Shown one piece after another: positions 7,516 to 16,238 of a stretch of DNA of 64,000 bases (position 1 is its first letter; each line of letters opens with the position of its first letter). The DNA is from DATJMJ01 sp035503915 (GTDB taxonomy: Bacteria > Actinomycetota > Acidimicrobiia > Acidimicrobiales > Palsa-688), in assembly GCA_035503915.1 (NCBI GenBank), contig DATJSU010000021.1:1-64000 (forward strand), written 5' to 3'. Both the position numbers and the translations under genes were made by a program. Under the pieces are notes generated by a model, which was not told the origin of the DNA, did no database searches, and saw nothing but the letters and a program-made list of their open reading frames with translations.

Positions 7516-8624
7516 GCACACCCAGGGTCCTCGGCGAGAGGGTCGCCGGCAGTTGCGAACGCTCGTGCTCGGGAGCCGCCGCAAGTCTGCTTGTGCTCGC
7601 ATCGCCCGCAGCGGCCGCTGAACTGAGCGGCCCGCACGGCACGGAGCAGCGGGTGGTCCCTGTAGATGGCCACGGGGTCTTCGTGCCTCACGTTGCCTAG
7701 CCGGAGGGGGAGGAAGCCGGCCGGGTAGGCCCAGCCGTCGTGAGCGATGAAAAAGATCCCCTTCCCGTCTCGTGTCCCAGCGCTAGTCATCGAGGGGGCG
7801 GTGTGTGGGGCCCCGAGCGCCGCGCTCAAGAGGCCAGATTGGGACCGGTAGAGGTCACCGAGGGAGAAAGCAGCTGCCGGGTCGCAGCCCCCGCCCTCCA
7901 GCGCTGCCTTGCGCCAAGCGGCGACACGTCTGCACCAGGGCCCCTCCACTGTCCTCACGGCAAAGCCGTAACAGGATGCCTCGAAGAGCACGTGGGCGAC
8001 GTCTTCGTTCTCGTCGGGCGCAAGCTCCTGCTCCTCGCGGCCTCTGCCCACCTTCACCAGGAAGAAGACCTCCCAGGAGGTGGCGCCGACATCCTTTACA
8101 AGAGCTGCAACAGCAGCAAGCTCGCCCACGTTGGCCTTCATGACCGCGGTGTTAACTTGCAGCTTGAACCCGAGAGCGCTCACCAGCCGGAGGGCTTCCA
8201 CGGTGGCGCCGAAATGCCCGTCCACTCCCCGGGCCCGGTCATGCGTCGGCCCGCACGCGCCGTCGAGGCTGATCGAGATGCTGCTCACGCCGAGCTCCTT
8301 CAGCCTTTCGAGCACATCTTCGGTCAAACGAGGCGTGACGCTCGGCGCCAGGGCCACAGGCAACCCGGCCGCTTTAGCCCCCGCGACGAGCTCAAAGAGG
8401 TCGGGGCGGCTCAGCACGTCACCGCCGGTCATGACGAGCACGGGTGGCCGAGGCCCGAACCCGCTCAGCTGTCGCAGCAGTTTGACGCCCTCTTCGGTGG
8501 TCAGCTCGCCTGGTGCCGGCCCTTCCTGCGCCTCGGCCCGGCAGTGCTTGCAGGCGAGCTGACAGGCCAGGGTCGTCTCCCAGAACACCAGGATGGGCGC
8601 CTCGTCGAAGGTCACATCCTCCAC
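7491..8624 (-). CDS. Radical SAM/SPASM-domain enzyme
   Basis: This 377-residue protein has the radical SAM cluster motif C21-x3-C25-x2-C28 in TTLACQLACKHCRAEA. LVMTGGDVLSRPDLF matches the GGE-type SAM-binding segment, here GGD, and SSISISLDG follows. The C-terminus has a SPASM-like cysteine set (CGRCEHKQTCGG, then a Cys near the end) for an auxiliary Fe-S cluster. The layout resembles heme-modifying and peptide-modifying enzymes of the AhbD/NirJ and BA_1875 type. The substrate is unknown. GTG 8624 was chosen because CGGAGGTG lies just upstream and homology begins shortly after. It is divergent from a PPOX flavoprotein; no small precursor-peptide gene is obvious nearby. Confidence 0.9.
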   Translation of the reverse strand: MEDVTFDEAPILVFWETTLACQLACKHCRAEAQEGPAPGELTTEEGVKLLRQLSGFGPRPPVLVMTGGDVLSRPDLFELVAGAKAAGLPVALAPSVTPRLTEDVLERLKELGVSSISISLDGACGPTHDRARGVDGHFGATVEALRLVSALGFKLQVNTAVMKANVGELAAVAALVKDVGATSWEVFFLVKVGRGREEQELAPDENEDVAHVLFEASCYGFAVRTVEGPWCRRVAAWRKAALEGGGCDPAAAFSLGDLYRSQSGLLSAALGAPHTAPSMTSAGTRDGKGIFFIAHDGWAYPAGFLPLRLGNVRHEDPVAIYRDHPLLRAVRAAQFSGRCGRCEHKQTCGGSRARAFATAGDPLAEDPGCAYVPAGAT

Positions 8625-8703
8625 GATGCACCTCCGAGGGAGCGGACGCACGGGTCTAAAGTCCTCCGGTCGCTCGTTCAGGCTGGCGTGGGAGAATTGT
8701 CGT

Positions 8704-9192
8704 GTGATCGAAGAGATGCTCCCGGAGGAGGTCGAGGCGTTCCTCCGCGAACAAGTTGTCGGGAGGATCGGGTGCCACGCCGAAGGCAAGACCTACGTCG
8801 TACCGATCATCTATGCCTGGGAGGACGGTTGTGCGTACGTCTACTCAGTCGAAGGCCAAAAGGTGCGCATGATGCGTGAGAACCCTTCTGTGTGCTTCGA
8901 AGTCGACCAGTACCTGCCTGGCGGCGGCTGGCGTAGCGTCATAGCGCAAGGGACTTTCGAGGAGCTCGAGGGCGAAGGTGCGCTCCGTACCCTCGCCCTG
9001 CTCACTGACCGCTTCGCGCGGCGCTCCAACAATGGCAGCAGGGAGCGGCCAAGAGGTGAGGGCCGTGTCCCGGTCGCTTTCCGCCTCCGGACTTCCGAGA
9101 TCACCGGGAGAAAAGTCGAGCGCTCCGTGCAAGCGAACGCGAAGCGCCGAGCAGGCATCCTCTTCGCCCGCAGGCAGGCGCAGCGCGCCTAA
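8704..9192 (+). CDS. Pyridoxamine 5'-phosphate oxidase-like flavin-binding protein
   Basis: This 162-residue split-barrel protein begins IEEMLPEEVEAFLREQVVGRIGCHAEGKTYVVPIIYAWEDG and continues with the flavin/heme-contact region VYSVEGQKVRMMRENPSVCFEVDQYL. It belongs with small PPOX or NimA-like proteins that bind FMN, F420 or heme. The GTG at 8704 follows GGAG; an ATG 12 bases on is possible. The C-terminus is Arg/Lys-rich. It starts 79 bases from the divergent radical SAM gene, so shared control or a joint redox role is possible. Confidence 0.85.
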   Translation: MIEEMLPEEVEAFLREQVVGRIGCHAEGKTYVVPIIYAWEDGCAYVYSVEGQKVRMMRENPSVCFEVDQYLPGGGWRSVIAQGTFEELEGEGALRTLALLTDRFARRSNNGSRERPRGEGRVPVAFRLRTSEITGRKVERSVQANAKRRAGILFARRQAQRA

Positions 9193-9378
9193 GGCGGTCC
9201 CCAACCCGCGCTCGGGCAGTCACAAGCCTGGGGATCCGCCGGGTGCAGGGGAGCTGGCGGGCTCGCTCGACCGGGGGGCCATTTGGCCCTGGTGGCTCAG
9301 CGCCCCCTCCAGGGACAATTGTGCCAGCGCCTGGCCACCGTGGCCCGAGTGCCCCGCCCGAGCGGACAGGAGGGTTCT

Positions 9379-10983
9379 GTGAGCCACGTCAAAGTGAGGC
9401 CCGCGGCTACGCCAGGTTGGCTCCGCCCCCTCCGCGAACAGACCGAGCTCGCCGTGTCCCCATGGGCGACGCTCGCGGTCTTGTGCTGCTCGCTTGTGAT
9501 CGTCAATTTGGACACGACTGTCCTCAACGTTGCACTGCCGACTCTTGTCAAAGACCTGAACGCTACTTCCAGCCAACTGCAATGGGTTGTGGACTCGTAC
9601 GCGCTCGTTTTCGGTGGCCTGCTGCTGGTCGCCGGGAGCCTCGCCGACCGGGTCGGGCGCAAGTGGACTTTCCTAGTGGGGCTGGTGGCCTTTGCCGCAG
9701 GGTCCGCTTGGGCTTCGTTCTCCGGTTCGGTGAGCGTCCTTATCGCCGCCCGGGCAAGCATGGGCATCGGGGCTGCGCTCCTGATGCCCTCGACTCTGTC
9801 GATAATCACTGACGTATTCCGTGACCCGGGGGACCGCCAGCGCGCGATCGGGTTTTGGGCGGGCACGAGTGGCCTCGGCTTCGCCCTCGGCCCGATAATC
9901 GGCGGCGCGCTCCTTGCCCATTTCTGGTGGGGCTCGGTCTTCCTCATCAACGTCCCGATCGCGATCGGCGCAGCGCTGCTTGCCGTCAAATTGGTACCCA
10001 ACTCCAAGAACCCCTTCGCTCTCGCTCCCGACATAGCCGGTGTGCTCGGGTCCGTTTGTGGGGTCGGGCTCGTACTTTGGGCCGTGATCGAAGCACCAGT
10101 GGATGGGTGGACATCGACCTTGGTCATCGGCCCCGGCGCCGCCGGCGTGGTCCTGTTGGCGTTTTTTTTCGCTTGGGAGCGGGCCAGCACGCACCCGATG
10201 CTGAACTTCGAGTTCTTCAGGGCGAAGAGCTTTACCTTCGCAGTGGGCTCGGTCGGCCTCACGATGTTCGGCTTGATCGGGTCGATGTTCATCCTGACGC
10301 AGTTCCTTCAGTTCGACTTGGGGCTTACGCCTCTCCAGTCCGGCCTGAGGATGCTGCCGATAGCCGCCGTCCTTGCAGTGGTCGCGCCACTGTCGGCTGT
10401 GCTCAACAAAACTGTTGGGGCCAAGGTCGTCACCGGTTCTGGGATGTTCTTCGCCGCCTTCGGCCTTTGGATGGTCTCGCGGGCGGCCGTTGGCTGGACC
10501 TACACCGAAATGCTCCCCGGGATGATGATCATCGGGCTCGGGGCGGCGCTTGTGATGCCGTCGGTCTCGGCGTCGGTGATGGGGTCGGTGCCACAGGGCC
10601 ACACCGGGGTCGGCTCGGCTACAAACGGGACCTGCATACAGATTGGTGGGGCAGTGGGTGTCGCCGTTATCGGGAGCCTGCTGTCGACTCGTTACCAAGC
10701 AAGGATGACCAAGATGATCGCGCCCTACCGCCTGGGCTCTTCAATTTCTCACACGATCCTTGGCTCGATTGGTGGAGCGCTCGGCGTCGCCACTCGCGTT
10801 GGGGGGAGCACAGGGATCTTTCTGGCCAGTGCGGCTCGTTCAGCGTTTATCAGCGGCATGGACCTCGGGTTGTTGCCAGCGGCTTTTGCCGTGCTCGCTG
10901 GCTGCCTGGTCGCCTTTGCCGCCCTCCCAGCGAGGCCGTCGGTACATGTACGCGACGAGGCCCCGCCATTGCAAGAGCCCTAG
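9379..10983 (+). CDS. MFS multidrug exporter, DHA2 (EmrB/QacA) family
   Basis: This 534-residue, 14-helix DHA2 exporter carries LDTTVLNVALPTL in helix 1, LADRVGRK in loop 2-3, and GFALGPIIGGALLAHFWWGSVFLINVP for motif C and what follows. GTG 9379 follows GGAGGGTTCT. It is similar in layout to the exporter at 2496 but clearly diverged. Its last codons overlap by four bases the convergent LysR gene, so LysR is not positioned as a divergent repressor of it. I see no operator upstream. Substrate unknown. Confidence 0.92.
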   Translation: MSHVKVRPAATPGWLRPLREQTELAVSPWATLAVLCCSLVIVNLDTTVLNVALPTLVKDLNATSSQLQWVVDSYALVFGGLLLVAGSLADRVGRKWTFLVGLVAFAAGSAWASFSGSVSVLIAARASMGIGAALLMPSTLSIITDVFRDPGDRQRAIGFWAGTSGLGFALGPIIGGALLAHFWWGSVFLINVPIAIGAALLAVKLVPNSKNPFALAPDIAGVLGSVCGVGLVLWAVIEAPVDGWTSTLVIGPGAAGVVLLAFFFAWERASTHPMLNFEFFRAKSFTFAVGSVGLTMFGLIGSMFILTQFLQFDLGLTPLQSGLRMLPIAAVLAVVAPLSAVLNKTVGAKVVTGSGMFFAAFGLWMVSRAAVGWTYTEMLPGMMIIGLGAALVMPSVSASVMGSVPQGHTGVGSATNGTCIQIGGAVGVAVIGSLLSTRYQARMTKMIAPYRLGSSISHTILGSIGGALGVATRVGGSTGIFLASAARSAFISGMDLGLLPAAFAVLAGCLVAFAALPARPSVHVRDEAPPLQEP

Positions 10984-11903
10984 GGCTGGGTAGCTCGGAA
11001 CTCGCTCGCCGATTTTTCCAGGTCGACCAACATCTCCTTTACCGGGAGCTGGCCGGCGATCGCGGAGCGCGTAGCCGCCCAGACTTGGCGCACTGGTTGC
11101 TCGCCCAGGAGCCGGCGGACCACCACACCTGGGTGGTGCGAGGCCCCGAGCGCGAGCAGGGGGACGAGCGCGACACCAAGCCCGGCAGCGACGAAGCCTT
11201 GAGCAGTCGGGTACTCGTCTGCTTCGAGCCCGTAGTGCGGCTCGAAGCCCGCTTTCCGGCAGTTGTCGCTCACGACCTGCTCGCAATGTCCCGGGCACGA
11301 GCTGATGCCGATCCAGCGCTCGTTGGCGAGCTCCTTCAGGTTGACCGCCCGGCTCCCAGCGAGGCGATGGCCTTTGGGCAGCACCGCCCAGAAGGGGTCC
11401 GCAAGCATGTGCGTCCTGAAGAGCCCGTCGTCAGGTTCTTGCCCCGGGCCGAAGGCTTCAACCACGACGGCAACATCGATCGAGCCCGCCCGGAGCCGAG
11501 CGAGGCCCTCATCCGGTTCGACTACGACCAAGTCGAGCGCGATGCGAGGGAACTGGCTCTGGAAGGCGGCCAGCGCGGCGGGTACCACCGATGAGCCCGC
11601 AGTTGGGAAAGCACCAACCCGCATGCGGCCCGAGTGCCCTGTCCGTAGGGCGCCGAGAGCATCCTCGGCTTCCTGCATCGCCGCAAGCACCCTGGTGGCG
11701 TGCTCGCAGAGGAGGATCGCGGCATCAGTTGGCCTTATGCCTCGCCCAGCAGGCTCGATGAGGACCGAGCCGGTCTCGCGCTCGAGGGCGGCGACCTGCT
11801 GGCTGACAGCGGAGGGCGTATAGCTGAGAGCCGCCGCTGCGGCCGAGATCGAGCCTGTCTCGACCACGGTCTTCAGCACCCTCAGCCGGCGTACCTCTAG
11901 CAT
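10980..11903 (-). CDS. LysR-family transcriptional regulator
   Basis: This 307-residue protein has the LysR N-terminal helix-turn-helix LRVLKTVVETGSISAAAAALSYTPSAVSQQVAALERETG, and then the periplasmic-binding-like effector domain from RMRVGAFPTAGSSVVPAAL onward. FVAAGLGVALVPLLAL is the typical domain-II segment. It is divergent from a small membrane-protein gene; the 80-base AT-rich space between (11904-11985) includes ATGCTAAAGCAT, a plausible binding region. LysR activators often control the divergent gene, but the effector is unknown. Confidence 0.92.
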   Translation of the reverse strand: MLEVRRLRVLKTVVETGSISAAAAALSYTPSAVSQQVAALERETGSVLIEPAGRGIRPTDAAILLCEHATRVLAAMQEAEDALGALRTGHSGRMRVGAFPTAGSSVVPAALAAFQSQFPRIALDLVVVEPDEGLARLRAGSIDVAVVVEAFGPGQEPDDGLFRTHMLADPFWAVLPKGHRLAGSRAVNLKELANERWIGISSCPGHCEQVVSDNCRKAGFEPHYGLEADEYPTAQGFVAAGLGVALVPLLALGASHHPGVVVRRLLGEQPVRQVWAATRSAIAGQLPVKEMLVDLEKSASEFRATQP

Positions 11904-11985
11904 GGGGACATTATATAAGCAATGCTAAAGCATTCATTACGACTAATCGCTTGATCTTAATGATCAGGGCCCTCATCATGAAGTT

Positions 11986-12201
11986 ATGGGGTTACTGATT
12001 TTTGCGGGAGTGGTCGTAGTCCTATTGCTAGCGCCCTGGTTTGTCGCTGACAGCCGGGACGGGGCCGACTGGAAGCCTATGCCGAGGCCCTCGCGGCGGA
12101 GCACCGGCCCAGTACGCCCGTTCCTCGAATCAGCCGCGGCCCTGCGAGTGAGGGCTGCTGGGCGCCACCTCGCTTACAGGTTGCGGCTCGCCAGGAGCTG
12201 A
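11986..12201 (+). CDS. Small predicted membrane protein with DSRDG-x-DW motif
   Basis: This 71-residue protein begins with a single hydrophobic segment (LLIFAGVVVVLLLAPWFVA) and then reads ADSRDGADWKPMPRP. This juxtamembrane D-S-R-D-G-x-D-W pattern recurs in short actinobacterial membrane proteins of unknown function. The remaining tail is basic. Its 3' end overlaps the end of the convergent SIS-domain gene by 28 bases. ATG 11986 lies close to an AT-rich promoter region, and no strong ribosome-binding site is visible. Confidence 0.55.
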   Translation: MGLLIFAGVVVVLLLAPWFVADSRDGADWKPMPRPSRRSTGPVRPFLESAAALRVRAAGRHLAYRLRLARS

Positions 12202-12917
12202 GGCGCAGCTCCCTTCCCAAGGATCGCTCGGACGACCTCGACCGTAAGCGCTTGGGCTATGAGGACGCCGGCCAGGGAGGACAAGGCGCAGAGGCCGGTG
12301 CCATCAGCGAGCGAGATGGCTGTGTCCGAGTAGGGAGCGCAGGTGTCGATCGAGAGGGAAGCAACCTCGAACAAGCGCTGGCCGCTCGGGTGGCGCGATT
12401 CGACCGCCTCGCTGTGCTCGAGCGAGGTGATGGCGACGACGGGGAGGCTTCGCCGGCGCGCCTCGAGTGCCAGCTCGACGGGAGCGCCGTTGCGCCCCGA
12501 GTGGGAAACGACGATAAAAGCATCCTCGGAGGCCGTGCTCACCTGCGACAGGAGCGCCTGGGCAGCGTCGGCCCTGCGCTCCAAGCGACCGTCTGCAAGC
12601 TCCTCCTGAGTGGCCAGGCCCCGCCGCACAAGTTCGTCGAGAGCGAGCTCCTTGAACCCTGCGAGGCCTCCCGAGCGCTCGACCAGCTCCATAGCGACCG
12701 AACGGGAGTGGCCGGCGCCGAAGACGTAGACGGTCCCGCCTGCCAGAAGGCTCGTGGAGAGCACTTCAGCCGCCGCGGCAATAGAACCGAGCTGCTCGTC
12801 GGCTACCCGTGAGAGGAGCTGCTGCGCAAGGGCGAAAACATCAAGGGCACTGGGCGCTTTGGCGTCCCGCGCACCGGGCGCGGAGGAACGGCCCCCACTG
12901 GGTGCCTGCGCTTGCAT
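12174..12917 (-). CDS. SIS-domain (UPF0309-like) phosphosugar-binding protein
   Basis: This 247-residue protein has one SIS fold: GGTVYVFGAGHSRSVAMELVERSGGLAGF, IVVSHSGRNGAPVELALEARRRSLPVVAITS, then a long helical tail. The G-A-G-H-S-R phosphosugar loop and total length match the UPF0309/YbbI-MurQ-like group rather than GlmS. It sits directly after the DasR-like GntR gene (TGATG overlap) and divergent from the GlcNAc uptake operon, so a hexosamine-phosphate isomerase or lyase role is likely (inference). Confidence 0.88.
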   Translation of the reverse strand: MQAQAPSGGRSSAPGARDAKAPSALDVFALAQQLLSRVADEQLGSIAAAAEVLSTSLLAGGTVYVFGAGHSRSVAMELVERSGGLAGFKELALDELVRRGLATQEELADGRLERRADAAQALLSQVSTASEDAFIVVSHSGRNGAPVELALEARRRSLPVVAITSLEHSEAVESRHPSGQRLFEVASLSIDTCAPYSDTAISLADGTGLCALSSLAGVLIAQALTVEVVRAILGKGAAPQLLASRNL

Positions 12918-13702
12918 CAGATCTGCTGCGCAGGCTCGAGCGGCGGGCGAAGTTGCGCGACGAACTTGTAGCGGTCTCCGCGGTAATAACTGAGCGCGAA
13001 CTCGACAGGTTCGCCTTTAGCGTCCCGGCTGTGGCGGCTGAGCAAGAGCATCGGGTAGCCGACTTCGGTCTCCAAGAGCTCCGCCTCACGGGGCGGTGCC
13101 GGGACAGTTTCAATTGTTTCTTCGGCCTCGGCGAGGTGCACCCCGTAATCCTTTGCGAGGAGCGCGTAAAGGGATACGGAGTCGCCGAGCTTTCGGGCGA
13201 GCCCTGGGAACTTGGAGGCGTCGAGATGGGTGGTCTCGATCGCCATCGGCTCCTCGCTCGCTATGCGGAGCCGCTCAACTCTCAGCACACGGCCGCGAGG
13301 TTTGAGCCCGAGCCGCCACGCAAGCTCTTCGTCAGCACGCACCTGCCCAACCGACAGGAGCAGTGACCGAGATGCCAAACCTCGGCGGCGCATGTCCTCG
13401 GTGTAGCTGGTGAGGAGGAGTGGCTGCGCCATCTTGGGAAGTGCGGCAAAAGTACCTCGGCCGTGCATCCGCACGAGCCGCCCCTCGATGGTGAGCTCTC
13501 GCAGCGCTTGGCGAACGGTCGTGCGGCTCGTGGAGAAGGTCTCTGCCAGGGTGCGCTCGGGGGGCAATGGCTCGCCTGGCGCAAGGCGCGCCAACATTTC
13601 GGCGAGGTGACCTTTCACCACGTAGTACTTCGGGCGTCGCTTGCCCGGTTGCTCGCGGGCGCCGTCTGGCGCCGGCCCGGCGCCGGCTGCCGCTGTCCTC
13701 AT
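12917..13702 (-). CDS. GntR/HutC-family regulator, DasR/NagR-like
   Basis: This 261-residue protein has a winged helix at about 28-95 (LPPERTLAETFSTSRTTVRQALRELTIEGRLVRMHGRGTFAA) and a UTRA effector domain at about 110-255, with RVLRVERLRIASEEPMAIETTHL. This architecture and sequence match DasR/NagR, which respond to GlcN6P or GlcNAc6P. The intergenic space to the divergent GlcNAc operon carries three dre-like boxes matching the known DasR operator. It likely represses the uptake/catabolic operon and possibly itself. Confidence 0.92.
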   Translation of the reverse strand: MRTAAAGAGPAPDGAREQPGKRRPKYYVVKGHLAEMLARLAPGEPLPPERTLAETFSTSRTTVRQALRELTIEGRLVRMHGRGTFAALPKMAQPLLLTSYTEDMRRRGLASRSLLLSVGQVRADEELAWRLGLKPRGRVLRVERLRIASEEPMAIETTHLDASKFPGLARKLGDSVSLYALLAKDYGVHLAEAEETIETVPAPPREAELLETEVGYPMLLLSRHSRDAKGEPVEFALSYYRGDRYKFVAQLRPPLEPAQQI

Positions 13703-13760
13703 AGCTGCCTCCTTCCAGCCCGACGGCTGGTCGTCCCATGAGCTTGACAGATGTTATGGC

Positions 13761-13791
13761 TTGACTGGACAAGGCCCACGGACTGTGTAAT
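13761..13791 (+). promoter_or_regulatory. Predicted promoter of the GlcNAc operon
   Basis: TTGACT (13761-13766), a 19-base spacer and TGTAAT (13786-13791) precede the operator triplet directly. A second -35-like TTGACA at 13744-13749 has no good partner. The operators lie just downstream of the -10, where a bound repressor would block initiation or escape. Confidence 0.45.
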
Positions 13792-13795
13792 CATC

Positions 13796-13837
13796 TGGTC
13801 TAGACCAGTCTGGTCTAGACCAAAGTGGTTTAGTCCA
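13796..13837. promoter_or_regulatory. Three phased dre-type (DasR) operators
   Basis: TGGTCTAGACCA at 13796-13807 and 13811-13822 are perfect 12-bp palindromes. TGGTTTAGTCCA at 13826-13837 is a two-mismatch copy. Starts are exactly 15 bp apart. The established DasR responsive element has the core TGGTCTAGACCA, and a DasR-like gene is adjacent. Confidence 0.92.
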
Positions 13838-13891
13838 GAGTGGTAGGCGGCCGCAAGGGCCGTAAGTGGAACCTGATCACAAGGAGCGCCC

Positions 13892-15172
13892 ATGAAGAAA
13901 CGCTTTATCGCTCCCACCGCTATCGCCCTCGCCCTCGCGGCTGGGGCAGGTGGAGCGGTCGTGCCCGCCACAGCGTCTGCGTCGGGCAACACTCTCACCG
14001 TCTGGCTGATGACCGGTGACTCGCAGCCGTCGGTCTACAACGCCGTCAATGCCGCTTTCGAGAAGGAGTACCCGGGCTGGACCGTCAACATTGAGATCCA
14101 GCAGTGGAGCGGCATCAGCGCCAAGATCATTTCGTCACTGGCCGGCAGCACGCCGCCGGACGTGATGGAGCTCGGTAACACCGACGTAGCCGAGTTCGCA
14201 GCCTCTGGAGGGCTCACGAACCTCGCCTCCGACAGGAGCCAGTTCCAGAACAGCTCCAACTGGTTGAGCGGCCTCGAAGGCCCGGCCGAGTACAACGGCG
14301 GGCTTTACGCGATCCCCGAGCTCGCCGGCGACCGCGTTGTCGTGTACAACAAGGCGATGTTCGCTGCGGCGGGGATCACGCACCCGCCAACATCGTTGTC
14401 CGAGCTGCTCGGCGACGGCGCCGTGCTGAAGAACCTCTTCTCCAAGCGGGCGGACTTTTCGGCCTTCTACCTGCCGGGCGAGGAGTGGTACGCCGCGATG
14501 CCGTTCGTGTGGGCAGAGGGCGGCCAGATCGCTGTCCAAAAGGGTGGCAAATGGTACGGCGACCTGGAAGCCGCCAAGTCCATCCTCGGCTTACAAGAGT
14601 TCCAAGCGTTCCAGAACTTCATGTCCACGCCGGCTTCGCGCACGGTCACTGAGGCCAACCCGTCGGACGCTCAGATCTTCGCCAGCGGCAAGGCCGCCAT
14701 GTTCATCGACGGCAGCTGGACCCTCAGCCAGATCACGACCGACAACAAAGCCATGGCCGGCAACGTCGGCACCTTCATCCTCCCGGGCGTGACCGCAGGG
14801 TCACAAGCCCCGGTCTTCCTCGGTGGCTCGGACCTCGGGATCGCCAAGAACAGCCCCAACCAGGCGCAGGCGCTTGCTTGGGTCAAGCTCTACACCGGGA
14901 CGACCAACCAGCTGCTCCAGGCGAAGGTCATCGGCTTCATCCCCAATGCCAGCAACCTGGTTAGCCAAGTGAACGTGCCGGCGAACGTGAGCACGTACTT
15001 CAAAGCAGCGTCCGTGAGCCAGTTCACGCCTCCCGTTCCAGGTTGGGCTACGGTCGAAGCCGACAACGTTATGCAGGACCTCTTCGCTCAGATCTCCGAA
15101 GGCCAGGAGCCCGTGACGACGATCGCCAAAGTGTACGACCTCAAGCTCGACAACCTGCTCAACGGCCAATAG
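13892..15172 (+). CDS. Extracellular sugar-binding protein, CUT1 ABC transporter (GlcNAc/chitooligosaccharide type)
   Basis: This 426-residue family 1 solute-binding protein starts at ATG 13892 behind AAGGAG. The signal peptide MKKRFIAPTAIALALAAGAGG..ATASASG ends in an A-x-A site and has no lipobox cysteine. The mature protein starts NTLTVWLMTGDSQPSVYNAVNAAFEKEYPGW and has the CUT1 features PPDVMELGNTDVAEFAASGG and GKAAMFIDGSWTLSQI. It leads the operon behind three dre operators and before two permeases, a SIS deaminase and NagA, so GlcNAc or (GlcNAc)n is the expected ligand. A short CGGG..CCCG hairpin region (15174-15189) follows and could protect the upstream message. Confidence 0.9.
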   Translation: MKKRFIAPTAIALALAAGAGGAVVPATASASGNTLTVWLMTGDSQPSVYNAVNAAFEKEYPGWTVNIEIQQWSGISAKIISSLAGSTPPDVMELGNTDVAEFAASGGLTNLASDRSQFQNSSNWLSGLEGPAEYNGGLYAIPELAGDRVVVYNKAMFAAAGITHPPTSLSELLGDGAVLKNLFSKRADFSAFYLPGEEWYAAMPFVWAEGGQIAVQKGGKWYGDLEAAKSILGLQEFQAFQNFMSTPASRTVTEANPSDAQIFASGKAAMFIDGSWTLSQITTDNKAMAGNVGTFILPGVTAGSQAPVFLGGSDLGIAKNSPNQAQALAWVKLYTGTTNQLLQAKVIGFIPNASNLVSQVNVPANVSTYFKAASVSQFTPPVPGWATVEADNVMQDLFAQISEGQEPVTTIAKVYDLKLDNLLNGQ

Positions 15173-15227
15173 ACGGGCGCTATCACCCGATAGACGGGCT
15201 CGAACAGGCCAAGCGGAGTAGACGAAA

Positions 15228-16238
15228 ATGTCCGTGCCGACCCTGTCAGATCTGGCACCAGTGAGGACGGAGCGGCCAAGCGCGCCAGTCCCGTCCCACT
15301 GGCGGCACGCCAAGGGCCGGAGCTGGCGCCGCGTCTTGCGGCGCCAGCTTTTGCCCGTGGCTCTCGTCCTACCGGCGCTCGGCCTGCTTGCCCTCATGAT
15401 CTTCTACCCCCTGGGCAGGCTGGTCGCGACCTCGTTCCAGAACCTGGGGCCGTTCCAGCTCATCAGCCACAAGGTTGTCTGGGACGGCCTGGCAAACTAC
15501 AGGTCGCTTTTCACCAGCAGCGACCTAGGGACTTCGGTCTTACAGACATTCCTCTTCGTCCTCGCGTGCGTGGGCCTCACGATGACGATCGGCACGGGGG
15601 TGGCACTGTTGCTCGGCCGCATCGGCAAGTTGCTCCGTACCGTGGTCACCATCTGTATGCTCTTCGTGTGGGCGATGCCCACGTCCGCCGCTTCCATAGT
15701 CTGGACGTGGCTTTTCCAGACCGAGTACGGCGTGGTCAACTACGTGCTCACGTCGCTCGGGGGCAACTTCGCGAACCACAACTGGTTCAATAGCACGCTC
15801 CCCGCCTACAGCATCATCGTGGCCAATATCGTTTGGGGCGCCATCCCCTTTGTCGCCCTCATGATGTACTCGGCGTTCTCGTTGGTCCCTCGTGAGCTCT
15901 TCGAAGCCGCCGCCGTCGACGGGGCATCGCCTGCGACAACCTTTCTCCGCGTGACCTTGCCCATGGTGCGGCCGATCTTCGTCCTGCTCACGGTGCTTTC
16001 GATCATTTGGGACGCCAATGTCTTCAACCAGGTCTGGTACTTGACGCAAGGTAACGCGCAGCTCCTCAACGTCATCCCCCTTGGCGTCTGGCAGTACATA
16101 GAAGCCTTCTCCAGCAACGAGTACGGCCTCGGGGCCGCCGTCGCCGTCCTGATGATCCTCCTCCTGGTGGCAGTGACCGGCTACTACATCCGGATCATGG
16201 TCCGCACGGGCCAGCTGCGGACAGAGCTCCGAGCATGA
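15228..16238 (+). CDS. CUT1 ABC transporter permease, MalF-like
   Basis: This 336-residue membrane protein has a basic N-terminus, then LLPVALVLPALGLLALMIFYPLGRL as first helix and six segments in total. The EAA loop reads FEAAAVDGASPATTFLRVTLPMVRPI, the contact site for the ABC ATPase. It lies 55 bases after the binding-protein gene and overlaps the second permease by four bases. Together they form the membrane channel for the amino sugar. No ATPase gene is in the operon. Confidence 0.92.
   Translation: MSVPTLSDLAPVRTERPSAPVPSHWRHAKGRSWRRVLRRQLLPVALVLPALGLLALMIFYPLGRLVATSFQNLGPFQLISHKVVWDGLANYRSLFTSSDLGTSVLQTFLFVLACVGLTMTIGTGVALLLGRIGKLLRTVVTICMLFVWAMPTSAASIVWTWLFQTEYGVVNYVLTSLGGNFANHNWFNSTLPAYSIIVANIVWGAIPFVALMMYSAFSLVPRELFEAAAVDGASPATTFLRVTLPMVRPIFVLLTVLSIIWDANVFNQVWYLTQGNAQLLNVIPLGVWQYIEAFSSNEYGLGAAVAVLMILLLVAVTGYYIRIMVRTGQLRTELRA

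Noticed and set aside
15169..15199. Direct repeat ATAGACGGGC around the binding-protein stop codon
   Set aside because: Only two 10-base copies; too short to call an element, though the hairpin between may stabilise the message.
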